Shown one piece after another: positions 35,711 to 46,285 of a stretch of DNA of 64,000 nucleotides. Source of the DNA: Epiperipatus broadwayi (taxonomy: Eukaryota > Onychophora > Udeonychophora > Euonychophora > Peripatidae). How positions within the stretch are numbered: the first letter of the stretch is position 1; every line of letters begins with the position of its first letter. Position numbers and translations under genes: made by a program. Below the pieces are notes generated by a model, which did not search any database, was not told the origin of the DNA, and was given only the letters and a program-made list of their open reading frames with translations. Location of the stretch: assembly GCA_028023455.1 (NCBI GenBank), contig JAQFVV010000017.1:928001-992000 (forward strand), in the 5' to 3' direction.

Positions 35711-36290
35711 TCCTTTAACATCAAAAGACATTATGAAATTGCTGGCCTCAGATTCAAAATATTTAATATCAAAGTTTTTTTACTCTTCTTTACTTTTTTC
35801 ATGAAAGATAACTTCTGCATTGTCAAATAATATTTATGACCTTCAGTCAATTCATGAAAATACAAAGCTGAGTTATTAAAGTTCATAATATTAAAGTTGA
35901 AAATAGATATCATAACTCAACTTTGTATATTCATGAACTGAATGCAGGTCATCAAATATTAAACCACCAAACATCTAGATGCAGTGCTAACAGATCCAAG
36001 GTTCCTCACTGACGAAGGCCACAAGCCAGAAACTAGTCTGGGGATATTGGATGAGTAAGCACTAGATAAGGATTTTATGCACAAGCCTTTTGGCATCCAT
36101 TGATTACTCTGGCTTGCACTGAGTGGCACAACTGTATGGAGAGTTTTGCCTGTTTTAATCATCAAATATTATTTGACAATGCAGAGGTTATCTTTTTTGA
36201 AAAAAGTGAAGAAGAATAAAGAAACTTTGATGATAAAATGTTTTGAATCTGAGGCCATCGATCTGATGAAAATATCCTTTGATATTAAAG
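35711..36290. repeat. Foldback element interrupted by a retroposon
   Basis: Left arm 35711-35880 is the inverted copy of the right arm 35911-36290 once the insertion at 35962-36158 and one target copy are removed. Shared blocks are ggcctcagattcaaaa and its complement, cattgtcaaataatattt and its complement, and tcatgaa/ttcatga. Loop about 30 bases. The right arm also matches window bases 1-170. No coding capacity; minus-strand frames here are shadows. Confidence 0.88.
35962..36158 (+). mobile_element. Short retroposon, copy 3 (simple form)
   Basis: Flanked by 13-bp direct repeats TCATCAAATATTA (35949-35961 and 36159-36171). 197 bp: starts aaccaccaaacatc, contains CTGACGAAGGCC-CACAAGCC-AGAAAC, and ends gagagttttgcctgtttt. 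It has no internal inversion, so it is the best guide to the unit structure. No pol III boxes or ORF. Confidence 0.88.
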
Positions 36291-36346
36291 TAGGTTGTTT
36301 TTGAAGTTAATGATAGGAAAGCTGTTTTGTTATATATACATAGCTT

Positions 36347-36412
36347 AAACCATCAAACATCACATGATCACCATCTCTCTACTAGCACATATGGAGAGTT
36401 TTGTCTTTGTTT
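36347..36412 (+). repeat. Internally deleted copy of the short retroposon
   Basis: Joins the family 5' end (aaccatcaaacatcacatga) directly to its 3' end (tatggagagttttg); the body is missing. About 66 bp. Confidence 0.7.
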
Positions 36413-36781
36413 ATATATAGCTTGTATACTTAGTTGAGTATCACTTGACAATGTATGTTTATTAATAGACGAAACCATGGTTGTTGAAGAATTTTAATGA
36501 AATTTAGTTTTTGGCTAGTATTATAATTATATATAATTTTCTATTCTGTTTATAATTACTAATATAGTGTTAGACTGTATTTATTTTTTATATAAATATG
36601 TGTATATTAATTATAATTAGACAAAAACATCTTTTTTGGCATATAATTTCATGCGCTTTTCAAATGTTAATTATCTATTTTAATGTTAACCAATTATTGC
36701 ATAGAGAATGCCATCTAGTGCTTTATAATAGAAGTAAAATAGCAACAATAACAAAATAAAACATCATTAAAATAGAATAAC

Positions 36782-37639
36782 ATGAATTTCGGGCAACATG
36801 ATCTCCAAAAATTATTAAAACCTTATGGTTTAATTTCAGAGTTCAAATATATATTGGAAAAAAGGGCAAATACTGAAGTCATTACAAACTCTGCTATATT
36901 TAAATTATCACTGATTAAAGGTGTGTCTCCTACTTCAATTCCTACAATTCATTGTGCAGAGTCAGCTCCTCTTATAATTTCATTTCGGGGTATTCCCCCA
37001 CAGTGTTTCCTATGCCGTCTAAGAACACATCTCATAAAAGACTGCCCTGCTAGAATTTGCATTAAATGCAAGGGAAGAAACAGCAAATTTCATAACTGTG
37101 ATAGGTCTTCAAATCAAAATATACTTGCTACATTACAATCACCTTCAGAATTATTCATACAGCCTCAAGATCATGAAGTTCTGATGCCTATATTTCCTGT
37201 AAAGAACCATATTGTAGAAGAACAAAGTCATGAAGTTCTGATGCCTGTACTTCCTGTAAAGAACCATATTGTAGAAGAACAAGCTGACATGCAAGTGATT
37301 ATAGATAACAAGTCACACTTAATGGACTCTGATTCGGATGGAATTATGACAACAAATTATTCTTATACTCGTCAAAAATCCAAAAGAAAGGCAGGAGGAG
37401 GTAATAGGAATTTTATTGAAAAAACACATTCAATGACTTCTGAGGATTTGTCAGACTCAAATAAAAGTTCTTCTGGAAATGAATTGTGCAAAACAAATGT
37501 CAAGAGCAAAAAACTTAAAGCTGACAATCTGAAATTTTCATTAATTAAATCTCAGATGTCTGACATCACTTCTAAAGGGAATTCAAACATGACAAGATTT
37601 CTACAAAAAAGTCACTCCTCAAAAACTTATGGATATTGA
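36782..37639 (+). pseudogene. LINE ORF1 (nucleic-acid-binding protein), 5'-truncated
   Basis: An open frame of 285 codons. Its ATG is mostly supplied by the target-site duplication (bases 36781-36783), so the true start of ORF1 is lost and this methionine is accidental. Two zinc knuckles are visible: C75-x2-C-x4-H-x4-C88, then C93-x2-C-x7-H-x-C106. The tail holds a tandem 19-residue repeat (HEVLMP..PVKNHIVEEQ, period 57 bases from 37171) and a Lys/Ser-rich region. ORF1 proteins of this type bind element RNA. The frame is otherwise intact, which suggests a fairly recent insertion. About 150 bases separate it from ORF2. Confidence 0.85.
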
Positions 37640-40600
37640 ACATAATATTTATATTACAGATAACCTTGATAAAAAAACATGATAAGATTGAAGAATCGCA
37701 CTCATACTCTAAATTTTTTAAATATACACAATATCTAGACTCAAGCTAATTCTTTAAATTTTTTTTTTTTTTCTTTATATATATTGAATGAAATTAAAAA
37801 TATCTGGCTTAAATGTCCATGGGCTTAACTCTGATAAAAGAGTTGATGCTCTTGCTCACTGGACAAAGAAGTTTTTGCCTCATTTAGTTTGTTTGGGAGA
37901 GACAAAATTACATATTAATTCAAATCAAAAGATAATTGACAAATTGCACAGATTAGGCTACTTTCATTATTCTACATCTAATAGCCCATCAGCTGGGGTT
38001 GCTCTTCTTATTCCTTTCCAATCTCTGATACAAAATTTCAGAATTAGCTTTTTAAACTCTAATTTAATCTTTATAACCATTTGTATAAACTCTTTCAAAT
38101 TCAATGTAGTTTTTCTCTACTTAAACAAAGATATTGGGCTCATTCATAATCAAATACATCTCATTAATTTAGGACTTATCTCAAATCCTTTTCCTACAAT
38201 TCTTCTTGGAGACTTCAACTCTACTTATGACTGTTTCAATTCAAAATTTTTACACCTTCTAAATTCTCATTTCATGTGTGCACAGGGTTTTTTCCCACAT
38301 GATGCATTTCATTTTATACAAAGAAATTTTCTTCTCTTATAGACCTATTATATTACTCTCCGGAACTGCACTTCTTCATCAATCCATCTTTACAACCATT
38401 ACCTTTCTCTGATCATCATGCTATTATGCTTGATCTGACATTAGACTTACCCAATCAAACCTATGTACACCTTAAATCTACAATAAGAATTTTGCTAAAA
38501 TCTGCTACACCAGAGGCAATTATCTCTGAAGCTTACATTTTTTTCAAGAAAATAGACATCCTAGCTCTTCCACCAGCTGAATCTTGGTTTGCTTTTATAA
38601 ATATTCTTAGTTCTTTGATTTCTCATTACACCAGAAAGAATAAAGGACCGATTGGGTTACTTAAGAAAGCAGATAGCTTAATTACAACATTGAAAGATAT
38701 ACCTCCAACACCAGCATCTGTACAGGTTATTATTGACCTGAAGCAACAATATGTAGAGACACACCAAATCCTAATAGACTATCTGGCTACTAAAAAGGCA
38801 AGGCTTTACCTCTCTAAACCTCATAACTTCTCAAGGGGATATATAAGGTGGGCTTTGGGTTTTCAAAGTAAGTCTAAAATTCCATCAGCAATCACAGTGA
38901 ATAATATAATTTTCTCGGGTAATAGCATGATTTTACAAATTTTAAATCATTATAAATGCAAGCTAGTAGATGTTTCACAGAATTTGGTGCCTGATACATC
39001 TATATATTCTTGTGAGACAATTCATGGTATTAGTAATGATGATATTAGAGCTAAACTCTCATCCATGCCTGATAGAATACACCCTGGAATACATGGAATA
39101 CCAAAATTCATGTTCAAACATCTTGAAGCCTTCACAGTACCAATAGTGAGTAGAATGGTTGATCTACTTGCCTCAGGTCCCCTTACTATTGATCAACTCT
39201 ATCCCATTGCAATGGTCCCATTTCTTAAGAGTGCTATTATCCCATCGCCTCTGGAGAACCTTAGACCAATCTCGATGACTCCATTGATTATTAAACTGAT
39301 TGAAGCAATTATCAAAGATAAAATTCAAAATCTCATTCTGCCTTTTATCTCTAGTTTTCAATTTGCAAAGAAAGGTAGTTCCACAGCTGAGGCACTCTGC
39401 CTATTCAGGTTAATTACGGATTATACAAGAAAAAATAAAAAGTCAAAGCCAATAGTTGTCCAACTTGATATTTCAGCTGCTTTTGACTCAGTCAGAATTC
39501 CTCAACTAATACATCTTCTAAGTGGTCTGAACATTCCCACAGGTATAATGAACATCATTACTAACCTTCTATTAAACAGACATTGCAATTTCATTAAATG
39601 GAAAAATTTCAAACTCATTCACACCTACCAAGTCGATTCCACAGGGTTCTCCTCTTAGTCCCTTACTCTTCATTCTATATATAAATCCATTCCTTAAATC
39701 TTTAGAGATGAATCTTCCTGGATTGTACATTCATGGTATCAATAAATCCATTCAGCACATATCCTACATGGATGATGTGGCAGTGTTCTTACCCTCTAGA
39801 AAATTCATACCGAAACTAATTCAAATTATGGACAATTTCACCATAGAGTCAGGTCTTGCGTTTAACCTTAGAAAATCTGCTGTATGGAGACTTTCATCTG
39901 GAAAATCCATTCCATCCTTTTTCACAGCTATGCCTCAAAAATTTTTGGGTTTACCAATGAGTCTCTCTCATGCAGCAATGAGGAAATTAATACAAGACAC
40001 TATCATGAATTCTGCAAGAAAAATAATTGATTCACTTTCAAAAGTTTATACATCATTATTTGCAAAAACAGCCCTACTCAACATGTTACTGTTCCCCAGA
40101 ATTGCTTACTACATGCCGTTCATTAAATTTTCATCAAAATTTATCCAGAATATAAACTCTCTTTGCTCTAGATTAATGTGGAAGGGAAAACTGTTGCTAT
40201 TAGCTTAAGAAGAGTGCAGAGACCAACAAGACTTAATGGCTTGTCACTGCATTCACTTCATGTTCTTTGTCTACAGAAATCAAATAACCTCATTACAAGA
40301 CTTAATGGGATTTTTCCTGATGACTAACCTTTTCTATCTATTCATCCTACAGATACTCCACCTCCAATTAATGATGGTTGGCTGACACAAGTCTTAATTG
40401 ACATTTCAAAAATTCTCACACCTTTAACTCAATTAAAACCAACGAAACTTCGTTATTGGGATGCCTATCTTCTTTTTTTTTCAACAATTATCCCAGATCA
40501 TAGCATTCTCACCTGTACAAACTTTGCCATTATAAAGAAATATAAAAGATGTAATCTAGAGCCAAAATATTTGGACTTTCTTCTAAAGCTAAATCTCAAT

Positions 40601-41107
40601 GCCCTTCCAACAAGCCACTTTCTTGTGATGTATAGAGGTTTTTCATCTTTGGACCCTGTTTGCTCACTCTGCCATAGGGAGGATGATACCATATTTCACA
40701 TTTTCAACAATTGTTCCTCTCTTCAGGGCTGTAGAATATTGATTAATAAAATTTATACATCAAAACATCCAATTATCAACACACTCATAAAAGGTTTTGC
40801 TTATGGGGATTTTGCAATTATAAGAAGTGCAACTTTCATCACTTTCTGTCTATGGTTTGTCAGATGCTTCCTAATCTTCAAGTCTGTTATACCTGATCCA
40901 ACATTAATTTTTTTACAAAAATTAAAAGATATCAAAGAAAGAGATTTGAAGTTAGCTCCTCACCTAATAGCAAATTCCACATGGAATCTTATTAATATTG
41001 GACATTAAGTAATTTAATGGTTTATAAATGTATTGCCAAATTTAATGTTATTTTATAATTTTTTCTTTATTGTAAACATAGTTAAATAAACCTGTTTTTG
41101 ATAAAAA
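36784..41107 (+). mobile_element. 5'-truncated APE-type LINE
   Basis: Bounded by perfect 15-bp duplications AAAATAGAATAACAT (36769-36783 and 41108-41122). It has a short A tail and the AATAAA-like gttaaataaacc before it. It contains an ORF1 remnant, then an ORF2 with an AP endonuclease, a reverse transcriptase (YMDD) and a C-terminal CCHC knuckle. That is the architecture of L1/Tx1-, Jockey- or R1-type non-LTR elements; I cannot assign the clade. The insertion starts inside ORF1, so the copy was dead on arrival, and several frameshifts followed. It lies in intron 5, sense to the host gene. Confidence 0.9.
37788..41008 (+). pseudogene. LINE ORF2: endonuclease, reverse transcriptase, CCHC; frameshifted
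   Basis: The AP endonuclease is at the start: SGLNVHGLNSDKR, then CLGETK, then LLGDFNS (near 38210). A break follows at about 38340, where the frame shifts. Reverse transcriptase motifs come next: LRPISMTPLIIKLIEA, VVQLDISAAFDSV (39465), SIPQGSPLSPLLF across a second frameshift near 39630, and HISYMDDVAVFLPSRK (39755). A third frameshift is near 40190. The C-terminal knuckle CSLCHREDDTIFHIFNNC (C-x2-C-x8-H-x4-C) is at 40660-40715. Stop at 41006. The product would cut target DNA and copy the element's RNA, but this copy cannot. Same family as 52342-54185. Confidence 0.9.
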
Positions 41108-41847
41108 AAAATAGAATAACATCTTCATATAGAAATCCAACACAATTTTGACTATATGATGTAACACTATACATAATAAACACAGTAGCAACCTCTCCAC
41201 ACTGTAGTGTCGCCCAGTGCAACAATGGATACTACTATTTTAATAGCTTGTGAAAAGATAGGAAATGGGGATTATGTGGTGTTTACTGATATAATATACA
41301 TATATTACACAGTTTTACATATAACACCTTATATAATTTTCCATTCATTTTTAATTGCCCAGTTGTTAATTAAATTTATTGAAATTTTATAAATATTTGT
41401 ATAATTATTTAAGTTATGATTAATGGAATATGTTTAATATATTTGTCCTTTTTTAATCTTTGGGCATAAAATAGATGCTACAAAAAATGTTAAACCTTTA
41501 AATTACATTAAAGATCCAAAAACATATGTATGAAACATATTACATTAAGCATAATTTAAATAATTCTATGAATATTTATAAAACTTCAATAAAACAGTTA
41601 ACAACTCTTCAATTATAAATGAATGGAAAATTATATAAGATAGTGTATGTACAGTTGTATAATCTATGTATTATTTATTATATATATATATATCATTATG
41701 TTATATAGTTAACTCTATGAAGTTGTGTTGGATCTCTATATGAAGATTTTGTTCTATTTTATTAATGTTTTATTTTGTTGTTGTTCTTATTTTACCTCAA
41801 TTAGAGAACACTAGATGATGTTCTATTGATTAAGGTTAAAATAGATT

Positions 41848-42744
41848 GAAAAAGGCCCAAAACTAGGTACCAAAAATAGCTTTTTATGTGTAATTATTAT
41901 TAATGTACATATATTTATTATAACTGTTAAATCTCATTATAAATTTAATTTGTACAATTAAAGTAAACTTAGCTGAACTTGTATTTCAGTGGCCATATTT
42001 TACATCCTATTATTATTTAATCAAGGAACTTAGTAACACACTCACACACAATCATATATATATATATATGTTTCATCAGTCTCAACCATTCTTAGGGTGG
42101 CTACACGGAGTAAGATTGACATAGAAAATCAGCATTTCAAAAGAAATAGACTACCGCATTTCATGAAAGCAAGTGACTTAAAAAAAATTGAAACCATTTT
42201 TTGAAGAAGTTTATAAAAGTCTGCATCCTAGAAGAATTAACCTTTCCAGAACATAAAAAGAAATTTGGGAATATATGTCACAAAGATAGGTTCAAGGCGA
42301 ATGGGAAAATTTTTCATTAAATATGGAAGTCATTAATAATAATATTTTATTTTGAATTCACAAAAAAATTATGGTCCTTGTTGAAATTGGTCTGCTAATT
42401 GAAAAGGTTATCCATCCTTAATGATTATAGGTAAATTCCTTACATTTTTGATCAAATATAGTAGACTAATTTTTAAATCAATAATTTTGTGTGGCATGTA
42501 AATGAGATTATAAATATCCAAATGTCTCTCGATAGAAAAAGGTTCCCACCTCCAATTTAAACAATATGAAAATGTAATTACTACTTCGAAAAAAAGAAAA
42601 ATATTAATATCAACTTTGTGTGCATTAGAACAGGGTGCAAATCCTTTAAAGAAGTCTACAAAGAATAACCATTACAACAAGTAAATCGCAATTTTATTGG
42701 CTTCAGAAAAGTCATAGAAATAGTATTTGACTATGTGTCAATAC
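41848..42744. other. Intron 5, unassigned
   Basis: AT-rich intron with a TA microsatellite at 42054-42070. It ends at the left target copy GTCAATAC of the next hAT element. No gene seen. Confidence 0.5.
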
Positions 42745-45303
42745 TGACATATCAAACTGGTGGCCCACGGGCCACATGCGGCTCTCGACGTGATTTATCA
42801 TGGCCCATGACTACAATGCTATGCAATGAAATGAAAACAACGATATGTTGCAAACAATAAATTAATTTTTAAAAACTTTTATATTTAATTACATGAACTA
42901 AAATATATACAATATTTGTTGGCTACATGCTTTTATCATGATAAAGCATTTGAGATATGATGAACACCAAAGCTGCCAACATTAATAATGTGCTGCTGTG
43001 CTTCCAACAACTTAAATGCATTCCAGCAAAACTAGGCAGCTACTCACACCATCAACATAGTAATCCTATCTGCAGATGTTGAATTTTTCTTAGAATTGTA
43101 ACAAAAGGCAGTTGCACTAGTTTCTTTGTCCCGATCGGTTTGTTAAAAATTTGTGGGTTATTTTCTTTTATAACTCATTCAAAAAATGTAAGTAAATGTA
43201 GTTGCAATTTTTTTAATTTTTGAATTTAAATCTAAAGCCCTATTTTTATTACAGAAAATGCCACTTCCAACGCTAAATAAAAAACGAAAGATTGATGATC
43301 AGGGAAGAAAATTTCAAGAAAGATGGGAACTGAACTATTTGTGTGGAAGTGAACAATAAGATTATGTGCTTAATTTGCAAAGAAATTATTAGTATTGCTA
43401 AAGAATACATTAAGCGATATTATAGCACTAATCGCAAAGAACAATTTTCATACTTTGAAGCAAAAATAAGAGAAGAAAAATTTAAAACAATGAAGAATTC
43501 ATTAAGTGGCCAGCAAGGAATGCTTACAAAATTCATGAAAAGTAATGAATCAGTAACAAGAGCTAGTTATTAAATAAGCTATTTATTAGCAAAACATTCA
43601 AAATCATTCACCGATGATTCTTTAATCAAGTAATGTATGATAAAAGCTAGGAATATGTCTGTCCAGAAAAGGTACAGGCATTTCAAGACATCTCATTATC
43701 AAGAAATATGGTGGCAGATAGAATTACTGAAATTGCAGTTGACATCACTTCACAACTACAGGAAATATCTACCAAAATCCAGTTCTTTTCAAAGCACAGA
43801 TATAAGAGATGTGGCATAAGTTGCTGTTTTTTTTTTTTTTTTGCTTGCGATAATAACATGAGGATCACCAAAGAATTATTGAATTCATCCCTTTTTATGG
43901 AACAACAACTGATGAAGATATGTTTGATGCCGCATGGAGCATTTTAGAAAAATTTAACTTGCCTCTTGACAAGCTTATTTCTGTGATAACTGAGGAAGCT
44001 AAATCGATGATGGGTGAAACTAAAGGTTTTGTGTAATGATTGACAAGGAAATTACAAGATGAGTACCCAAATAAACCGTAAATCAAAGCTTTTCATTGCT
44101 TCATTCATCAACAAGTTCTCTGTTGAAAATTATTAAAAATAAACTAAGTACTTAAAACAGTTACAAAGATAGTCAACTTTATTTGATCGAGAGCACTTAA
44201 CCATCACCAATTTACTTTGTTCCTTAAAGATTTAGAATACAAATTTGATGATCTTCCTTGTTACACAGAAGTTCATTGGTTGTCCTGCCACAACATCCTA
44301 AAGAGTTTGTATCTGCTTTTGGAGGAAAGAATATTATTTTTTGAAATGAAAAATGAAAACAATGAAAATATATCGGTTATAAAAGATCCATTGTGGCTAC
44401 AAGACCTACAATTTTTAACAGATATTACAGGCCATCTGAATAATATTAATATTACATTGCAAGGCAAACATCAATTGATGAACATGTATGTGCAGTTGCA
44501 AGTTTTGTACAAAAACTGAATTTATTTAAAAATCATTTGCAAAATAATGTTTTGACGTATTTTCCTATGTGTGAGCAGTTAAAAGCACTAAATCAAAATT
44601 GCTCGTTTTCACAATACTCTGCAAAAATTGAAAAAATAAAAAATGAATTCGATAAACATTTTGATGATTTCAAGGAGTTAGAAGATTTTTTTTCTTTTTT
44701 CAATGGACCTTGTGCCTTTGAAGTTGAAAAAGCTCCAACTTTGATACAACTGGAATTAATTGATTTCCAGAATGATTCGATTTTAAAAAACAAATATTGA
44801 GAAGTATGAACTCCCAAAATATATTCCTATTCAGATGAAAGATATCCGGAAATTAAAAAATTTGCTCCACAAATTTTAGCATTTTTGGAAGTACATACTT
44901 ATGTGAGCAATTATTTTCATGGATGAAATTAAATAAAACAGCTTACAGATCAAGATTAACTGATAAACATCTATCTGCCATAATGAAAATTGTTTGTTCT
45001 TAGTCTTTGAATCCAGATACTGGAAACCTAAAGTGCTGGTAAATTTCCGATAAAAACAATAAATTGTACTTTTATAAATATGTAATCAAATAAAATAAAT
45101 GTTTAAATAAAAGCAATACTATATCAATTGTATATTATTGAACTGAATTCACTAAACTATATAATATGCTTTAATTAATCCGCCTATATTCCTGCATTCT
45201 CACTTCAAAATACAATTTTAAGAAAATTTGTGTGATGTGGCCCGCAAGAATCTTACCAGTCGCATTAAATGGCCCATTGTTTAAATGAGTTTGACACACC
45301 TGT
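42745..45303 (+). mobile_element. hAT transposon, GTF2IRD2-like lineage
   Basis: Flanked by 8-bp near-identical repeats GTCAATAC (42737-42744) and GTTAATAC (45304-45311). The end sequences are imperfect inverted repeats: left ...atatcaaactggtggcccac..gggccac, right complement acaggtgtgtcaaactcat..gggccac. A single degraded transposase gene fills the middle. The 8-bp target site and the hAT transposase agree on the superfamily. One mismatch between target copies and many coding lesions indicate an old insertion. Intron 5, sense strand. Confidence 0.88.
43258..45042 (+). pseudogene. hAT transposase, GTF2IRD2/ZBED-like, degraded
   Basis: The start MPLPTLNKKRKIDDQGRKFQ and ERWELNYL is typical of the hAT proteins related to GTF2IRD2. 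A frameshift at about 43343 leads to the BED-like finger MCLICKEIISIAKEYIKRYY. Its C-x2-C is present, but the histidines are replaced by Tyr and Arg. The catalytic core survives in pieces around 43900-44090 (EEAKSMMGETKGF, then FHCFIHQQ), then FDDLPCYTEVHWLS (44240). The C-terminal dimerisation block is at 44900-45000 (LCEQLFSWMKLNKTAYRSRL, TDKHLSAIMKI). At least five frameshifts or stops. It cannot make active transposase. Confidence 0.88.
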
Positions 45304-45470
45304 GTTAATACATTAATATGTTTTTCATACAACATAAGATAATCATCTTAAGTATTTATAACTTAATAATTTTTCTAGTGGTTATAATTTTAATATTTGT
45401 TGATTTTTTTTTGCTTGTATATTTAATTTTTAGGTCACTTATATAAATTTATCATTGTATTTTAATTTAG
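45304..45470. other. End of intron 5
   Basis: Right target copy of the hAT element and A+T intron up to the acceptor TTTTAATTTAG at 45460-45470. Confidence 0.6.
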
Positions 45471-45566
45471 TTAATCAAAGAATTTTTTGCACATCTTAAA
45501 AAGTATTTAAAATCAGAATCAGACAGTAAATTACACAGTTACGTGTCACAGTATATTTTTTGTCAG
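45471..45566 (+). CDS. Unidentified host gene, exon F (last one recognised)
   Basis: A 96-base exon, exactly 32 codons, phase 0 both sides, acceptor TTTTAATTTAG and donor GTAAGC. It reads LIKEFFAHLKKYLKSESDSK then LHSYVSQYIFCQ. Helical and lysine-rich, with aromatic residues in its second half. No stop codon, so the gene continues downstream, but I found no further exon before 64000. The next intron is then at least 18.4 kb, or a small exon was missed. Family not recognised. Confidence 0.82.
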
Positions 45567-46095
45567 GTAAGCATTTTGTTTATGAAATTTGGTAATATAA
45601 ATAGGTTTTTATAACTATCTGTAACAATTTTAAATTGACCAAAATTATATTTTTAATATAAAATAAAATTTTTATGTGTAATTTTTGATTATTCGATATC
45701 ATAAAATTTGCTCATGATAATGTTATTTTCTTTCTTGTTATAGTGCAGTCATCAGAAACGAAATTCTATTAGTATTCACTTTTTTGTATTGATATTAAGG
45801 CTTAATTCTCATCCTTTATTTAATATCTTAACTCAATAACAATAAAATTGTTCATCTCAATTTGAGTAGATTGGATTATTAGCTCTTAACACATTGGATT
45901 ATAGTTTTTAACACAGATATTGAAACTAAGTTGGGAAAGCTGTGTAACAGTTTCTTTGAGACCCAGTAATAGAATTTTATGAAAAAGTTAAATAAAAATA
46001 AAAAGTAATAGAAATTTGCACTCATTTTTATTAAGAAAATATATATATTAATAAGAAATAGTAATGAATATAATGGTGTTAATGTATTACAAAAC
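45567..46095. other. Start of intron 6
   Basis: AT-rich; nothing recognised. The minus-strand frame at 45879-46097 is Phe/Tyr/Ile-rich and likely chance. Confidence 0.45.
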
Positions 46096-46285
46096 ATGTT
46101 ACAGTCTGCAGAAGTATTTTCAGTTAATCACTTAACCTTCTCAAACTGCCATTTAATTTTAAATATAATAGAAGCAAATATCACCAAGTCATATCCCAAA
46201 GATTCCCAAATACTTAATGATAGCAGCTTGTACATTTATTATAGACATTCTATTTATGAAAATTGCTTCCTTAATTTTTCTTTTA
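46096..46285. repeat. Diverged partial copy of the 10.9-kb palindromic element
   Basis: Matches the left arm of 10883-11182: tctgcagaagtattttcagttaa, cttctcaaactgccatttaa and agaagcaaat in the same order, with a decayed right-arm start (attgcttcc) near 46261. The 97-codon frame over it is not a gene. Confidence 0.6.

Larger units (their letters stand above)
36672..41847. repeat. Large foldback element split by a LINE
   Basis: Removing the LINE (36784-41122 with one target copy) leaves about 840 bp in which 36672-36783 plus 41123-41450 is the inverted copy of 41510-41847. Matches include cttcatatagaaatccaaca (41123) against tgttggatctctatatgaag (41728), and tataattttccattcattt (41332) against aaatgaatggaaaattata (41617). 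The 41200-41300 stretch lacks a partner and may be a further insertion. Noncoding. Confidence 0.85.

Noticed and set aside
35959-36165. 68-codon minus-strand frame
   Set aside because: Coincides with the short retroposon copy; other copies do not keep the frame.
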